Assembly: GCA_050014895.1 (NCBI GenBank)
Contig: JBEKCL010000095.1
Span: 1-12,230 of the forward strand
From: JAFGLP01 sp050014895
GTDB taxonomy: Bacteria > Chloroflexota > Dehalococcoidia > GIF9 > UBA5629
Direction of reading: 5' to 3'
Length of the DNA stretch: 12,230 nt
The notes under the pieces are model-generated. The model was not told where the DNA came from. It worked only from the letters and a program-made list of their open reading frames with translations, and did not search any database. Below are positions 1 through 5,448 of this stretch, in pieces. A program made the position numbers and the translations under genes. Position 1 is the first letter of the stretch, and every line of letters starts with the position of its first letter.

Positions 1-31
1 TGAATATTTAAGCTCTTCCCCAAAACCTGGG

Positions 32-46
32 GATCACACAATTCAG
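32..46 (+). repeat. Direct repeat copy 1, GATCACACAATTCAG
   Basis: The second copy lies at 277-291 with 14 of 15 bases identical, 245 bases away. Its role is unknown. Confidence 0.5.
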
Positions 47-225
47 CAGATTGTAGGATAAATGGAGTTCCCCGCGTTTGAAGACCATAGAAGTTCTATC
101 CACGGTCAGATTGGGTTATAATCGATCATGTTGATCCCTGAGTTTCCTCAAAGTTCATCCCCGGTTAGTGATCTTGAGCTTCTCCCCAAGCTTCTCCCCA
201 GGCTTATCCGGGTGTTCAGGAGGGA

Positions 226-249
226 CAAGAGCTTCCCCCCAAGCTCTTG
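226..249. repeat. Perfect 9-bp hairpin with C6 loop
   Basis: CAAGAGCTT at 226-234 and AAGCTCTTG at 241-249 are exact reverse complements separated by six C. No T-run follows on either strand, so it is not a classical intrinsic terminator. It could still form a stable RNA or cruciform stem. Confidence 0.55.
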
Positions 250-276
250 CAAAGTCTAGGGAAGGGCTATCAATGA

Positions 277-291
277 GATCACACAATCCAG
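277..291 (+). repeat. Direct repeat copy 2, GATCACACAATCCAG
   Basis: Partner of the copy at 32-46, differing at one base. The two copies bracket the C-rich hairpins, so they could be ends of a small unit, but no matching inverted termini are seen. Confidence 0.5.
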
Positions 292-312
292 GCTTATGTT
301 AATAGCGCGGAA

Positions 313-353
313 GGCCGTGCAGGAATCGAACCTACGCCCCACTGATTAAAAGT
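313..353 (-). pseudogene. 3' half of a tRNA-Lys(UUU) gene, probable att-site remnant
   Basis: Read on the - strand, this segment begins with the anticodon-loop sequence CTTTTAA (anticodon TTT, lysine) and the 3' anticodon-stem strand TCAGT. A short variable region follows, then a T-arm with stem GTAGG/CCTGC around loop TTCGATT, and finally ACGGCC, which matches the usual 3' acceptor strand of tRNA-Lys. The 5' half is missing: the bases before the loop do not pair with TCAGT, no D-arm is visible, and the final CCA is absent (TTCC instead). Tyrosine recombinases often use the tRNA 3' half from the anticodon loop onward as attachment site, leaving exactly such a fragment at the far end of the inserted element. 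I infer an old integration boundary. A complete tRNA gene with unusual structure is less likely. Confidence 0.55.
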
Positions 354-383
354 ACTTCGAACTTTTTCAGCGGGTCTCGAAGT
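354..383. repeat. 7-bp inverted repeat next to the tRNA fragment
   Basis: ACTTCGA at 354-360 and TCGAAGT at 377-383 are exact reverse complements separated by 16 bases. The repeat starts at the base where similarity to tRNA-Lys stops, so it may be recombinase-related, but chance cannot be excluded. Confidence 0.35.
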
Positions 384-424
384 TGGATTCGGCCGGAAAC
401 CGTATTATATTTTAATAATCAGCG

Positions 425-443
425 TGACCCAATTTGACCCAAT
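425..443 (+). repeat. Tandem-like 9-base direct repeat TGACCCAAT
   Basis: Two exact copies (425-433 and 435-443) are separated by a single T. They sit between the tRNA fragment and the regulator gene, just outside the hairpin that covers the regulator's stop codon. Spacing of about one helical turn would suit a protein binding site, but no partner is known. Confidence 0.4.
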
Positions 444-466
444 GCCAAATAATCAGATCATTTTGA

Positions 467-494
467 CAATGGGCCCCACTACTGGGGCCCATTG
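467..494 (-). terminator. Strong 11-bp hairpin over the tetR stop codon
   Basis: CAATGGGCCCC at 467-477 and GGGGCCCATTG at 484-494 pair perfectly around a 6-base loop. The regulator's TAG stop codon lies in that loop, so the stem encodes the last residues of the protein. A GC-rich stem at a gene end suggests transcription termination or 3'-end protection of the regulator mRNA. The bases after the stem on the - strand (TCAAAATGATC) contain no proper U-tract, so intrinsic termination would be weak or Rho-assisted. Confidence 0.5.
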
Positions 495-1090
495 GTTTGT
501 CTGAGTTCAATACCTTTGAGGGCAAAATGATATAGCGCTTCTGCAACTTCGCTTGATGATAACCTCCCTCTGGAAGAGAACCACAGTCCCGTTCGCATGA
601 TCATTCCCGAAATCGAAAAAGCGGCTATCTTAACATCCACATCAGCGAAATCGCCTGTCTTCCTACCTGCAACTAAAATACCGATCAAAAGTTTTTCAAT
701 AGAATCACGGAGATTGATAATTCTCTCTTTATGAGATGCTTTGAGATGTCTGAACTCCGAATCGTATACCATCCCAAGACTAGCGTTTTTGGTAGCCTGA
801 TCTACCCAAATCTCAATGAATTTTTTTAAACGTTCTGGAGGCCCCCCCTCAATTTTTTCGTCATTATGTTCCAATCTGGAGAGAAGATCCTCTAAATCTT
901 CTCGTTCTGCTTCGTAAAGTAATTGTTCTTTGCTTTGGAAATAGTTATACAAATTAGCAGGTTCAAACCCGCAATTTTTTGCAATATTTCTCAAACTGGT
1001 TCCAGCATAACCTTGGTTATAGAATAGTTTGATTGCGGTATCTATAATTGCTGCTTTGGCCACTATTCCTTTTTTAACTTTAGTTTGCAT
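479..1090 (-). CDS. TetR/AcrR-family transcriptional regulator
   Basis: This 203-residue cytoplasmic DNA-binding protein is of normal TetR length. The N-terminal three-helix DNA-binding domain spans about residues 12-60, with the helix-turn-helix around residues 33-52 and the typical ending LYNYFQSKEQLL. The remaining all-alpha part (about 65-203) should form the dimerisation and ligand-binding domain; it has no motif that names the ligand. The gene is divergent to the operon with a 483-base intergenic region, the usual arrangement for a local repressor that also controls itself. By analogy with KstR, KstR2 and FadR-type TetR proteins, the inducer is probably an acyl-CoA of the pathway; this is inference. 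The ATG at 1090 is the only good start ahead of the first helix, but the promoter lies so close that the mRNA would be nearly leaderless. The gene looks more AT-rich than the operon. Confidence 0.9.
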   Translation of the reverse strand: MQTKVKKGIVAKAAIIDTAIKLFYNQGYAGTSLRNIAKNCGFEPANLYNYFQSKEQLLYEAEREDLEDLLSRLEHNDEKIEGGPPERLKKFIEIWVDQATKNASLGMVYDSEFRHLKASHKERIINLRDSIEKLLIGILVAGRKTGDFADVDVKIAAFSISGMIMRTGLWFSSRGRLSSSEVAEALYHFALKGIELRQTNGPQ

Positions 1091-1097
1091 TCCCTAT

Positions 1098-1127
1098 ATT
1101 ATATACATTCATTAATTTTTTTGTCAA
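1098..1127 (-). promoter_or_regulatory. Consensus sigma-70 promoter of the tetR gene
   Basis: On the - strand there is a perfect -35 box TTGACA (1122-1127), an 18-base spacer and a perfect -10 box TATAAT (1098-1103). The predicted transcription start falls about seven bases further on, at or next to the ATG at 1090. Only AGGGA lies between the -10 box and the start codon, too close to act as a normal ribosome binding site. Confidence 0.65.
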
Positions 1128-1162
1128 TAATAGATAAGAAGTATGCTGCAGTGTGGTTGCGT

Positions 1163-1180
1163 TGGGACACTACTGTCCTA
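1163..1180. promoter_or_regulatory. Possible operator palindrome
   Basis: GGACA at 1165-1169 and TGTCC at 1174-1178 are inverted around CTAC, with a further T/A match at the outer edge. The size and position in the divergent region suit a TetR-type operator, but the arms are short and this may be chance. Confidence 0.3.
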
Positions 1181-1222
1181 TCTAAATCCATTTTACCGCC
1201 ATTTGGTTGAATACTTAATTTA

Positions 1223-1251
1223 TTAACGATCGACAATGATTATTTTATAAT
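1223..1251 (+). promoter_or_regulatory. Candidate operon promoter
   Basis: TTAACG (1223-1228), a 17-base spacer and a perfect TATAAT (1246-1251) point toward the operon. The -35 box matches four of six consensus bases. The resulting leader would be about 315 bases long. A second perfect TATAAT at 1316-1321 has only a poor -35 box at the right distance. Confidence 0.35.
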
Positions 1252-1276
1252 ACGTTACGTAGCTGACACTCCCTTT

Positions 1277-1351
1277 GGTTAACCGCTTGATTTTATTACC
1301 CATTGACAACGGTTGTATAATGATAACGGTCAAATTTTGTTAACACTTGAT
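1277..1351. promoter_or_regulatory. Cluster of repeated GTTAAC and AACGGT elements
   Basis: GTTAACCGCTTGAT (1278-1291) is echoed by GTTAACACTTGAT (1339-1351), one base shorter. Between them TGACAACGGT (1304-1313) is echoed by TGATAACGGT (1321-1330), 17 bases on. ACAAC-G-GTTGT (1306-1316) is an 11-base palindrome, and GGTTAACC (1277-1284) and TGTTAACA (1338-1345) are palindromes. Several elements overlap the TATAAT box at 1316-1321, where a bound regulator could block transcription. This is the best candidate for operator sites of the divergent TetR protein; binding is inferred. Confidence 0.4.
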
Positions 1352-1573
1352 AATTTTTTGAATACCATGCGCGTACTTTATTTGAAGGGTGCGTTGGTTT
1401 TCCGTGGTAATAGTCGGCAACGGTGAGTTAGATAAGGGAAATGCAAACGAGATACGGATGCTCTGGTTTATGAACAAAGCGGAGGCCTAAGCGTTTATAT
1501 TTGGATATTGGATACCCGGGGAAGTTTGCTGGAAAAATACATATTGCAATTAAAGATTAAGGAGGACTGAATT

Positions 1574-2056
1574 ATGGCTACAGATACTTTGATCACGAGC
1601 GACCTCATGAAACTCATAGGCGCTCAGCAGGACGTCTCAATTAACAAGGTTGAGGAAGGCTCAATAATAAGGTATGCCAAGGCTATAGGCGATCCCAATC
1701 CCATGTTTAATGACCCTGAATATGCAAAAAATAGCCGGTATGGGAGGATCATCTGCCCACCTGGATTTTTCGGTTGGGCCATGAAGTGTGACGATCTTCC
1801 AGCTCTAGCAGTAGCGGAAAAATTGTTCGCAGCGGGAGCCCCCAGAGGTGTCCTCGATGGAGGTGTAGATTATGAATTCTTTGTACCGGTTGGCGCTGGG
1901 GACGTGCTTACATCAATCATTACAATAACGGATATCGTAGAACGGGAAACCAAAATGGGCAAGACTATGGTTACTGCAATGGTGACCAAGTACATAAATC
2001 AGAATGGTGATGTCGTGTGTCTGGCTACGCAAAAATTCATGAACTTCAGGGTCTAG
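1574..2056 (+). CDS. MaoC-like hydratase subunit, probably non-catalytic (FAS1-type N-terminal hot-dog)
   Basis: This 160-residue single hot-dog protein resembles the N-terminal dehydratase domain of MaoC and fungal-type fatty acid synthases. The hydratase-2 signature region is recognisable as GDPNPMF (residues 39-45), but the catalytic histidine of the usual D-x-N-P-x-H motif is replaced by phenylalanine. It therefore probably serves as structural and substrate-binding partner of the next gene product, together making a double-hot-dog enoyl-CoA hydratase. This resembles ChsH2/ChsH1 of cholesterol degradation, except that the DUF35 domain found on ChsH2 is absent here. Family members can act alone, so the pairing is inferred. 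The start is set by GGAGG at 1561-1565, eight bases before ATG. It is the first gene of the operon, and the next begins 18 bases after its stop. Confidence 0.8.
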   Translation: MATDTLITSDLMKLIGAQQDVSINKVEEGSIIRYAKAIGDPNPMFNDPEYAKNSRYGRIICPPGFFGWAMKCDDLPALAVAEKLFAAGAPRGVLDGGVDYEFFVPVGAGDVLTSIITITDIVERETKMGKTMVTAMVTKYINQNGDVVCLATQKFMNFRV

Positions 2057-2074
2057 TTTTATAAGGAGGTAGAC

Positions 2075-2545
2075 ATGGCCAAACAGATGTATTACGAAGA
2101 TTTAGCGGTAAACGGTGAAATACCAACCTTGGAGAAGATCGCTTCAACAAGGATGCTAGTTCAATGGGCGGGGGCTTCGGGCGACTTTAACCCGCTTCAT
2201 TATGAAGACGATTTCGCAAAAGCCCAGGGAACAGGGTCGCCGATTGTCCACGGAGCACTTAAGCGGGCCTGGTTGGGGCAACTTATGACCAACCTTATCG
2301 GAGATGAAGGTACACTATGCAAGTTATCGTGCCAATACCGAGGCATGGATTATCCGCGCAAGATGAAAACTATGAAGGATCCTCAGGATGGCGAAACATG
2401 GCTGTGCAAAGGAAAAGTTTCAAACAAATATAAAGAAAATGCCAAACACTATGTGGAGTGTGAGATATGGGTTGAGAATGGGAATGGGGTAAAAACAACA
2501 CCTGGGTCGGCGCTGGTGATTTTACCTTCAAGAAATTCCAAGTAG
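2075..2545 (+). CDS. MaoC-family enoyl-CoA hydratase, catalytic subunit
   Basis: This 156-residue cytoplasmic hot-dog protein should add water to a trans-2-enoyl-CoA to give the (R)-3-hydroxyacyl-CoA. It carries the complete hydratase-2 motif GDFNPLH, with Asp37 and His42 as the expected catalytic pair, followed by a SPIVHG segment (55-60) typical of MaoC proteins. It is half the length of two-domain hydratases, which fits a partner supplied by the preceding gene. AAGGAGGT at 2063-2070 sits four bases before ATG. The R-stereochemistry matches the downstream SDR, whose family acts on (R)-hydroxyacyl-CoA. ChsH1 is the closest functional analogue I can name. Confidence 0.85.
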   Translation: MAKQMYYEDLAVNGEIPTLEKIASTRMLVQWAGASGDFNPLHYEDDFAKAQGTGSPIVHGALKRAWLGQLMTNLIGDEGTLCKLSCQYRGMDYPRKMKTMKDPQDGETWLCKGKVSNKYKENAKHYVECEIWVENGNGVKTTPGSALVILPSRNSK

Positions 2546-2592
2546 GGCATTTCTTGTATTCGGGTAAATTGCAGGCAGAGCGTATGGAATAA

Positions 2593-2745
2593 ATGGGCAG
2601 GTTTGCAATGAAAGATCCCCTCTTGGAGATGCATGCACTCCCGTTTGGTTTGAACAGCTTGGATTACACTAGCCCGATGCTGAGATTCTACAGCGATGAA
2701 AAGACAGACACAAATATAGTTTTAGTTCAGGAGGAAAAATGGTAG
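2593..2745 (+). CDS. Possible 50-codon small ORF in the operon's largest gap
   Basis: An open frame starts at ATG 2593 (or in-frame ATG 2608) and ends in a TAG that overlaps the start region of the next gene, reading ATGGTAG across the junction. The product would be about 50 residues, soluble and mixed in charge, ending in VLVQEEKW. I do not recognise it. No strong ribosome binding site precedes either ATG (only GCAGG-like bases). Stop/start overlap can indicate translational coupling, and the frame carries the next gene's Shine-Dalgarno sequence inside it. A chance ORF is at least as likely. Confidence 0.2.
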   Translation: MGRFAMKDPLLEMHALPFGLNSLDYTSPMLRFYSDEKTDTNIVLVQEEKW

Positions 2746-4181
2746 GTATTAAATCATATGGAGCGCATATACCCAGATACCGGTTGGACAGGAGCGTGAT
2801 GCAAACGGCCCTCTTATTTCTGGGGTTTGGCCCCCTGAAAGGTGAGAAGGCTGTGGCAAACTGGGACGAAGACAGTATTACAATGGCAGTGGCGGCGGCC
2901 GTGGATTGTCTGAAGGGCGAAAACAAAGAGAAAGTAGACGGGCTTTTTTTCTCTACTACATCTCAAATATATGCCCAGAGACAAAATGCAGGGATTATTG
3001 CAGCGGCTCTCGATCTCAACTCAAATACAAGGACAGCTGATTTTACTGACTCCACCAAATCGGGCACTGCAGCACTGTTGTCCGCTGCGGATGCAATCAG
3101 CGCCGGATCACTGACGAGCTGCCTTGTAACGGCTGCAGACTGCAGAGTGAGTAAAATATCCAGTAATGGAGACTATACATATGGTGACGGGTCTGCGGCA
3201 TTTTTGTTGGGCAAGGGAGATGTCATAGCTAACATCGAGGGATCATATTCCACTACACACGATCTGGTTGACCGCCGCCGCTTAGAAGGCGAACGGCTTG
3301 AACATATGTGGGAAGAGCGTTTTATACGGGACGAGGGATATATGAAACTTGTACCCGAGGCCATTAAGGGGCTGCTGAAAAAATACAGTTTGAACCTTAA
3401 AGACTTCTCTAAAATAATCTACGCCTGTACTTTTGCCGGGGCGCATTCAGCGCTGGCCAAAACTCTCGGCCTATCTCCGGACCAGGTCCAGGATCCCTTA
3501 TTAACGACTGTTGGCGATACAGGGGCTGCACAGCCATTAATGATGTTGGTTGCTGCGCTTGAGGATGCCAAACCGGGTGACAAGATCATGGTTGTTAGCT
3601 TCGGACAGGGTTGCGATTCTTTTTACTTGACGGTTACCAATAACATTGTCAAGATCAAGGATAAAAAAGCGGTAAAAAGAAACCTGGCCAACAAAGCCCC
3701 TCTGGGAAGTTACGAAAAATACCTTGCTTTCCGTAAACTGATGCCGGTAGAAGTGGGGATCAGGGGCGAAGAAATGGTTTTTACCTCATATTCATTGCTT
3801 TGGCGGGACAACAGAGAAATTTATGGCATGGTCGGGTCGAAATGCAAAAAATGCGGTGCGCCAGCCTATCCACTCCAGCGTGTGTGTGCTAACCCTAAGT
3901 GCGGGGCTATAGACCAAATGGAACCATACAGGTTTGCTGATAAGCGGGCCTCAATATTTACATATACCAGTGATTTCCTTGCGCCCAGCATTGACCCGCC
4001 CGCCTCTTATGGTTTCATCGATTTTGAAGAAGGTGGCCGTACCCTCATAGATTTGACTGACTGCGATGCCAAAGCCTTGAAAGTTGGCATGCCGGTTGAG
4101 ATGAGTTTCAGGATCAGGTATGCAGATGAAAATCGTTCAGCAATCAACTATGGATGGAAGGCCGTGCCCATTATCACTTAA
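2739..4181 (+). CDS. HMG-CoA-synthase-like protein fused to zinc-ribbon/OB-fold (DUF35) domain
   Basis: This 480-residue protein has two parts. Residues 1-300 follow the archaeal/bacterial HMG-CoA synthase (thiolase) fold, with TKSGTAAL (106-113), YGDGSAA (148-154) and SFGQG (287-291). Residues about 335-475 are a DUF35 domain: a four-cysteine zinc ribbon (C369, C372, C383, C388), then an OB-fold. The active site looks degenerate: the nucleophilic Cys aligns with Thr106 and the acid/base Glu with Thr74, and I cannot place the catalytic His with confidence. The fused form recalls the archaeal thiolase/HMGCS/DUF35 complex and the BbsA-BbsB thiolase, where DUF35 holds the CoA ester for its thiolase partner. 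I infer a scaffold for the thiolase encoded 34 bases downstream. True HMG-CoA synthesis is unlikely. AGGAGG at 2729-2734 supports the start. Confidence 0.85.
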   Translation: MVGIKSYGAHIPRYRLDRSVMQTALLFLGFGPLKGEKAVANWDEDSITMAVAAAVDCLKGENKEKVDGLFFSTTSQIYAQRQNAGIIAAALDLNSNTRTADFTDSTKSGTAALLSAADAISAGSLTSCLVTAADCRVSKISSNGDYTYGDGSAAFLLGKGDVIANIEGSYSTTHDLVDRRRLEGERLEHMWEERFIRDEGYMKLVPEAIKGLLKKYSLNLKDFSKIIYACTFAGAHSALAKTLGLSPDQVQDPLLTTVGDTGAAQPLMMLVAALEDAKPGDKIMVVSFGQGCDSFYLTVTNNIVKIKDKKAVKRNLANKAPLGSYEKYLAFRKLMPVEVGIRGEEMVFTSYSLLWRDNREIYGMVGSKCKKCGAPAYPLQRVCANPKCGAIDQMEPYRFADKRASIFTYTSDFLAPSIDPPASYGFIDFEEGGRTLIDLTDCDAKALKVGMPVEMSFRIRYADENRSAINYGWKAVPIIT

Positions 4182-4215
4182 TCAATCACAATAAAGAATA
4201 TTAGGAGGAATCAAA

Positions 4216-5409
4216 ATGGCAGAAGGAATTAAGGATAAAGTCGCTATTATTGGCATGGGCTGTACCAAATTCGGCGAGCGATTTGATGCTGGACCACAGG
4301 ACCTGGTCGTGGAGTCATTTGTTGAGTGCCTGGCAGACGCTGGAATCGAAAAGAATGATATTCAGGCTGCATGGTGGGGTTGTCACATGCCTGACATCAG
4401 CGTCGGCCGCGGCGCTACAAATTTAGGCACCATACTGAAGTTGCCTTTTATACCAATAACCCGGGTAGAAAATTTCTGCGCAACAGGGTCAGAAGCTTTG
4501 CGAGGGGCAGTGTTTGCAGTAGCTTCAGGGGCCTATGATATATGTCTGGCATTAGGCATGGAAAAATTAAAGGACACCGGTTATGGCGGACTGCCACTGG
4601 CTGGAGGTATAGGATACAAATTTCCGCTGATAAGCGCAAACATATCTGCCCCTGGCAGCTTTGCCTTGATGGCGACTAAATATTTCTCAAAATACGGCCT
4701 TGATCCGCAGGAAGGGAAAATGATGCTGGCTAAAGTGTCGGCAAAAAGCCATAAAAATGGGACATTGAGTCCAAAGGCACATCTGAGAAAGGAAGCTACG
4801 GTGGAGCAGATTGTAAACGCCCCGATCGTCGCCTGGCCGCTGGGACTTTTTGATTGCTGCGGTGTGAGCGATGGTTCGGCTGCTGCCATTGTGTGCCGAG
4901 CGGACATGGCTAAGAAATTCAGGGCTGACCCCATATTTGTTAAATCCCTTCAGGTGGCAGCATCGTCTGGTGAAGAGATGCTCTATAACACCTGGGATTG
5001 TGCACATGTTGAATCCGGCTATCGGGCCGGCCTCCTCGCCTACAAAGAAGCAGGCATTAAAAATCCGCGTGAAGAAGTAAGCATGGCCGAAGTACATGAC
5101 TGTTTTTCTATCACAGAAGCCGTCACTATGGAAGACCTCCAGTTTAGCCCGAGGGGCAAGGTGAAGGAAGATATCGATTCCGGACGGTTCAATGCCGATG
5201 GAGCACAGCCCATACAGATCGACGGCGGGCTTAAATGCTTCGGGCATCCGATCGGTGCCACTGGACTGAGAATGATGTACGAAATGTACAAGCAATTGCA
5301 GGGCAAAGCCGACAAGAGGCAATTAAAGGACCCCAAAATAGGCCTCACCCATAACATGGGCGGCTTTCCCTGGAGCTGTATCGCCAGCGTATGTATCGTG
5401 GGGAAATAA
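4216..5409 (+). CDS. Thiolase, SCP-x/archaeal acetyl-CoA acetyltransferase type
   Basis: This 397-residue protein is full length for the SCP-x thiolase subfamily. It retains the nucleophilic Cys88 in the context ENFCATGSEAL, His294 in the subfamily motif EVHDCF, and His344 in GHPIGATG; the C-terminal HNMGG (379-383) is also typical. It should cleave a 3-oxoacyl-CoA with CoA, releasing acetyl-CoA or propionyl-CoA and a shortened acyl-CoA. The intact cysteine argues against a retro-aldolase like Ltp2, which lacks it. The family usually needs a DUF35 partner, here supplied by the preceding fusion protein, as with BbsB and BbsA. AGGAGG at 4203-4208 precedes ATG at normal distance. The exact substrate is unknown. 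Confidence 0.88.
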   Translation: MAEGIKDKVAIIGMGCTKFGERFDAGPQDLVVESFVECLADAGIEKNDIQAAWWGCHMPDISVGRGATNLGTILKLPFIPITRVENFCATGSEALRGAVFAVASGAYDICLALGMEKLKDTGYGGLPLAGGIGYKFPLISANISAPGSFALMATKYFSKYGLDPQEGKMMLAKVSAKSHKNGTLSPKAHLRKEATVEQIVNAPIVAWPLGLFDCCGVSDGSAAAIVCRADMAKKFRADPIFVKSLQVAASSGEEMLYNTWDCAHVESGYRAGLLAYKEAGIKNPREEVSMAEVHDCFSITEAVTMEDLQFSPRGKVKEDIDSGRFNADGAQPIQIDGGLKCFGHPIGATGLRMMYEMYKQLQGKADKRQLKDPKIGLTHNMGGFPWSCIASVCIVGK

Positions 5410-5448
5410 GCCCCTGTAATCCTGTGTATTAAATAAAGGAGCGGCTAG

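Larger units (their letters stand above)
1..312. other. Non-coding stretch with hairpins and a direct repeat
   Basis: I see no convincing protein gene here on either strand. The stretch is dotted with runs of four to six C and with short symmetric elements: a 6-bp inverted repeat TCCCCA/TGGGGA at 17-33, a 13-base near-palindrome ATAGAA-G-TTCTAT at 87-99, and a 9-bp hairpin with an all-C loop at 226-249. A 15-base direct repeat (one mismatch) occurs at 32-46 and 277-291. CTTCCCC/CTCCCC-type words recur around 14-21, 181-202 and 231-240. This looks like repeat-rich intergenic DNA, possibly at the edge of an integrated element. I see no tandem array or CRISPR structure. Confidence 0.5.

Noticed and set aside
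94..215. DnaA-box-like words (CTATCCACG, CTTATCCGG) suggesting a replication origin
   Set aside because: Only partial matches, few in number, without an AT-rich unwinding region, dnaA or dnaN nearby.
313..398. A complete tRNA gene reaching from the T-arm to the CGGCCG at 391-396
   Set aside because: The GGCCG could pair with the acceptor strand, but the distance to the anticodon loop is too long, no D-arm forms and the 5' anticodon stem does not pair. A 3' fragment explains the data better.
1303..1321. TTGACA (1303) followed by TATAAT (1316) as a single + strand promoter
   Set aside because: The spacer is only 7 bases, far from the 16-18 required. The two boxes may belong to different elements or be part of the repeat cluster.
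4687..5322. Long open frame of 211 codons on the - strand
   Set aside because: It lies wholly opposite the thiolase gene, whose motifs and ribosome binding site are clear. The - strand product has no recognisable domain and no ribosome binding site.
4216..5409. Retro-aldolase function like Ltp2 for the thiolase-fold protein
   Set aside because: Cys88 and both His motifs of true thiolases are present, whereas Ltp2-type aldolases lack the cysteine nucleophile.
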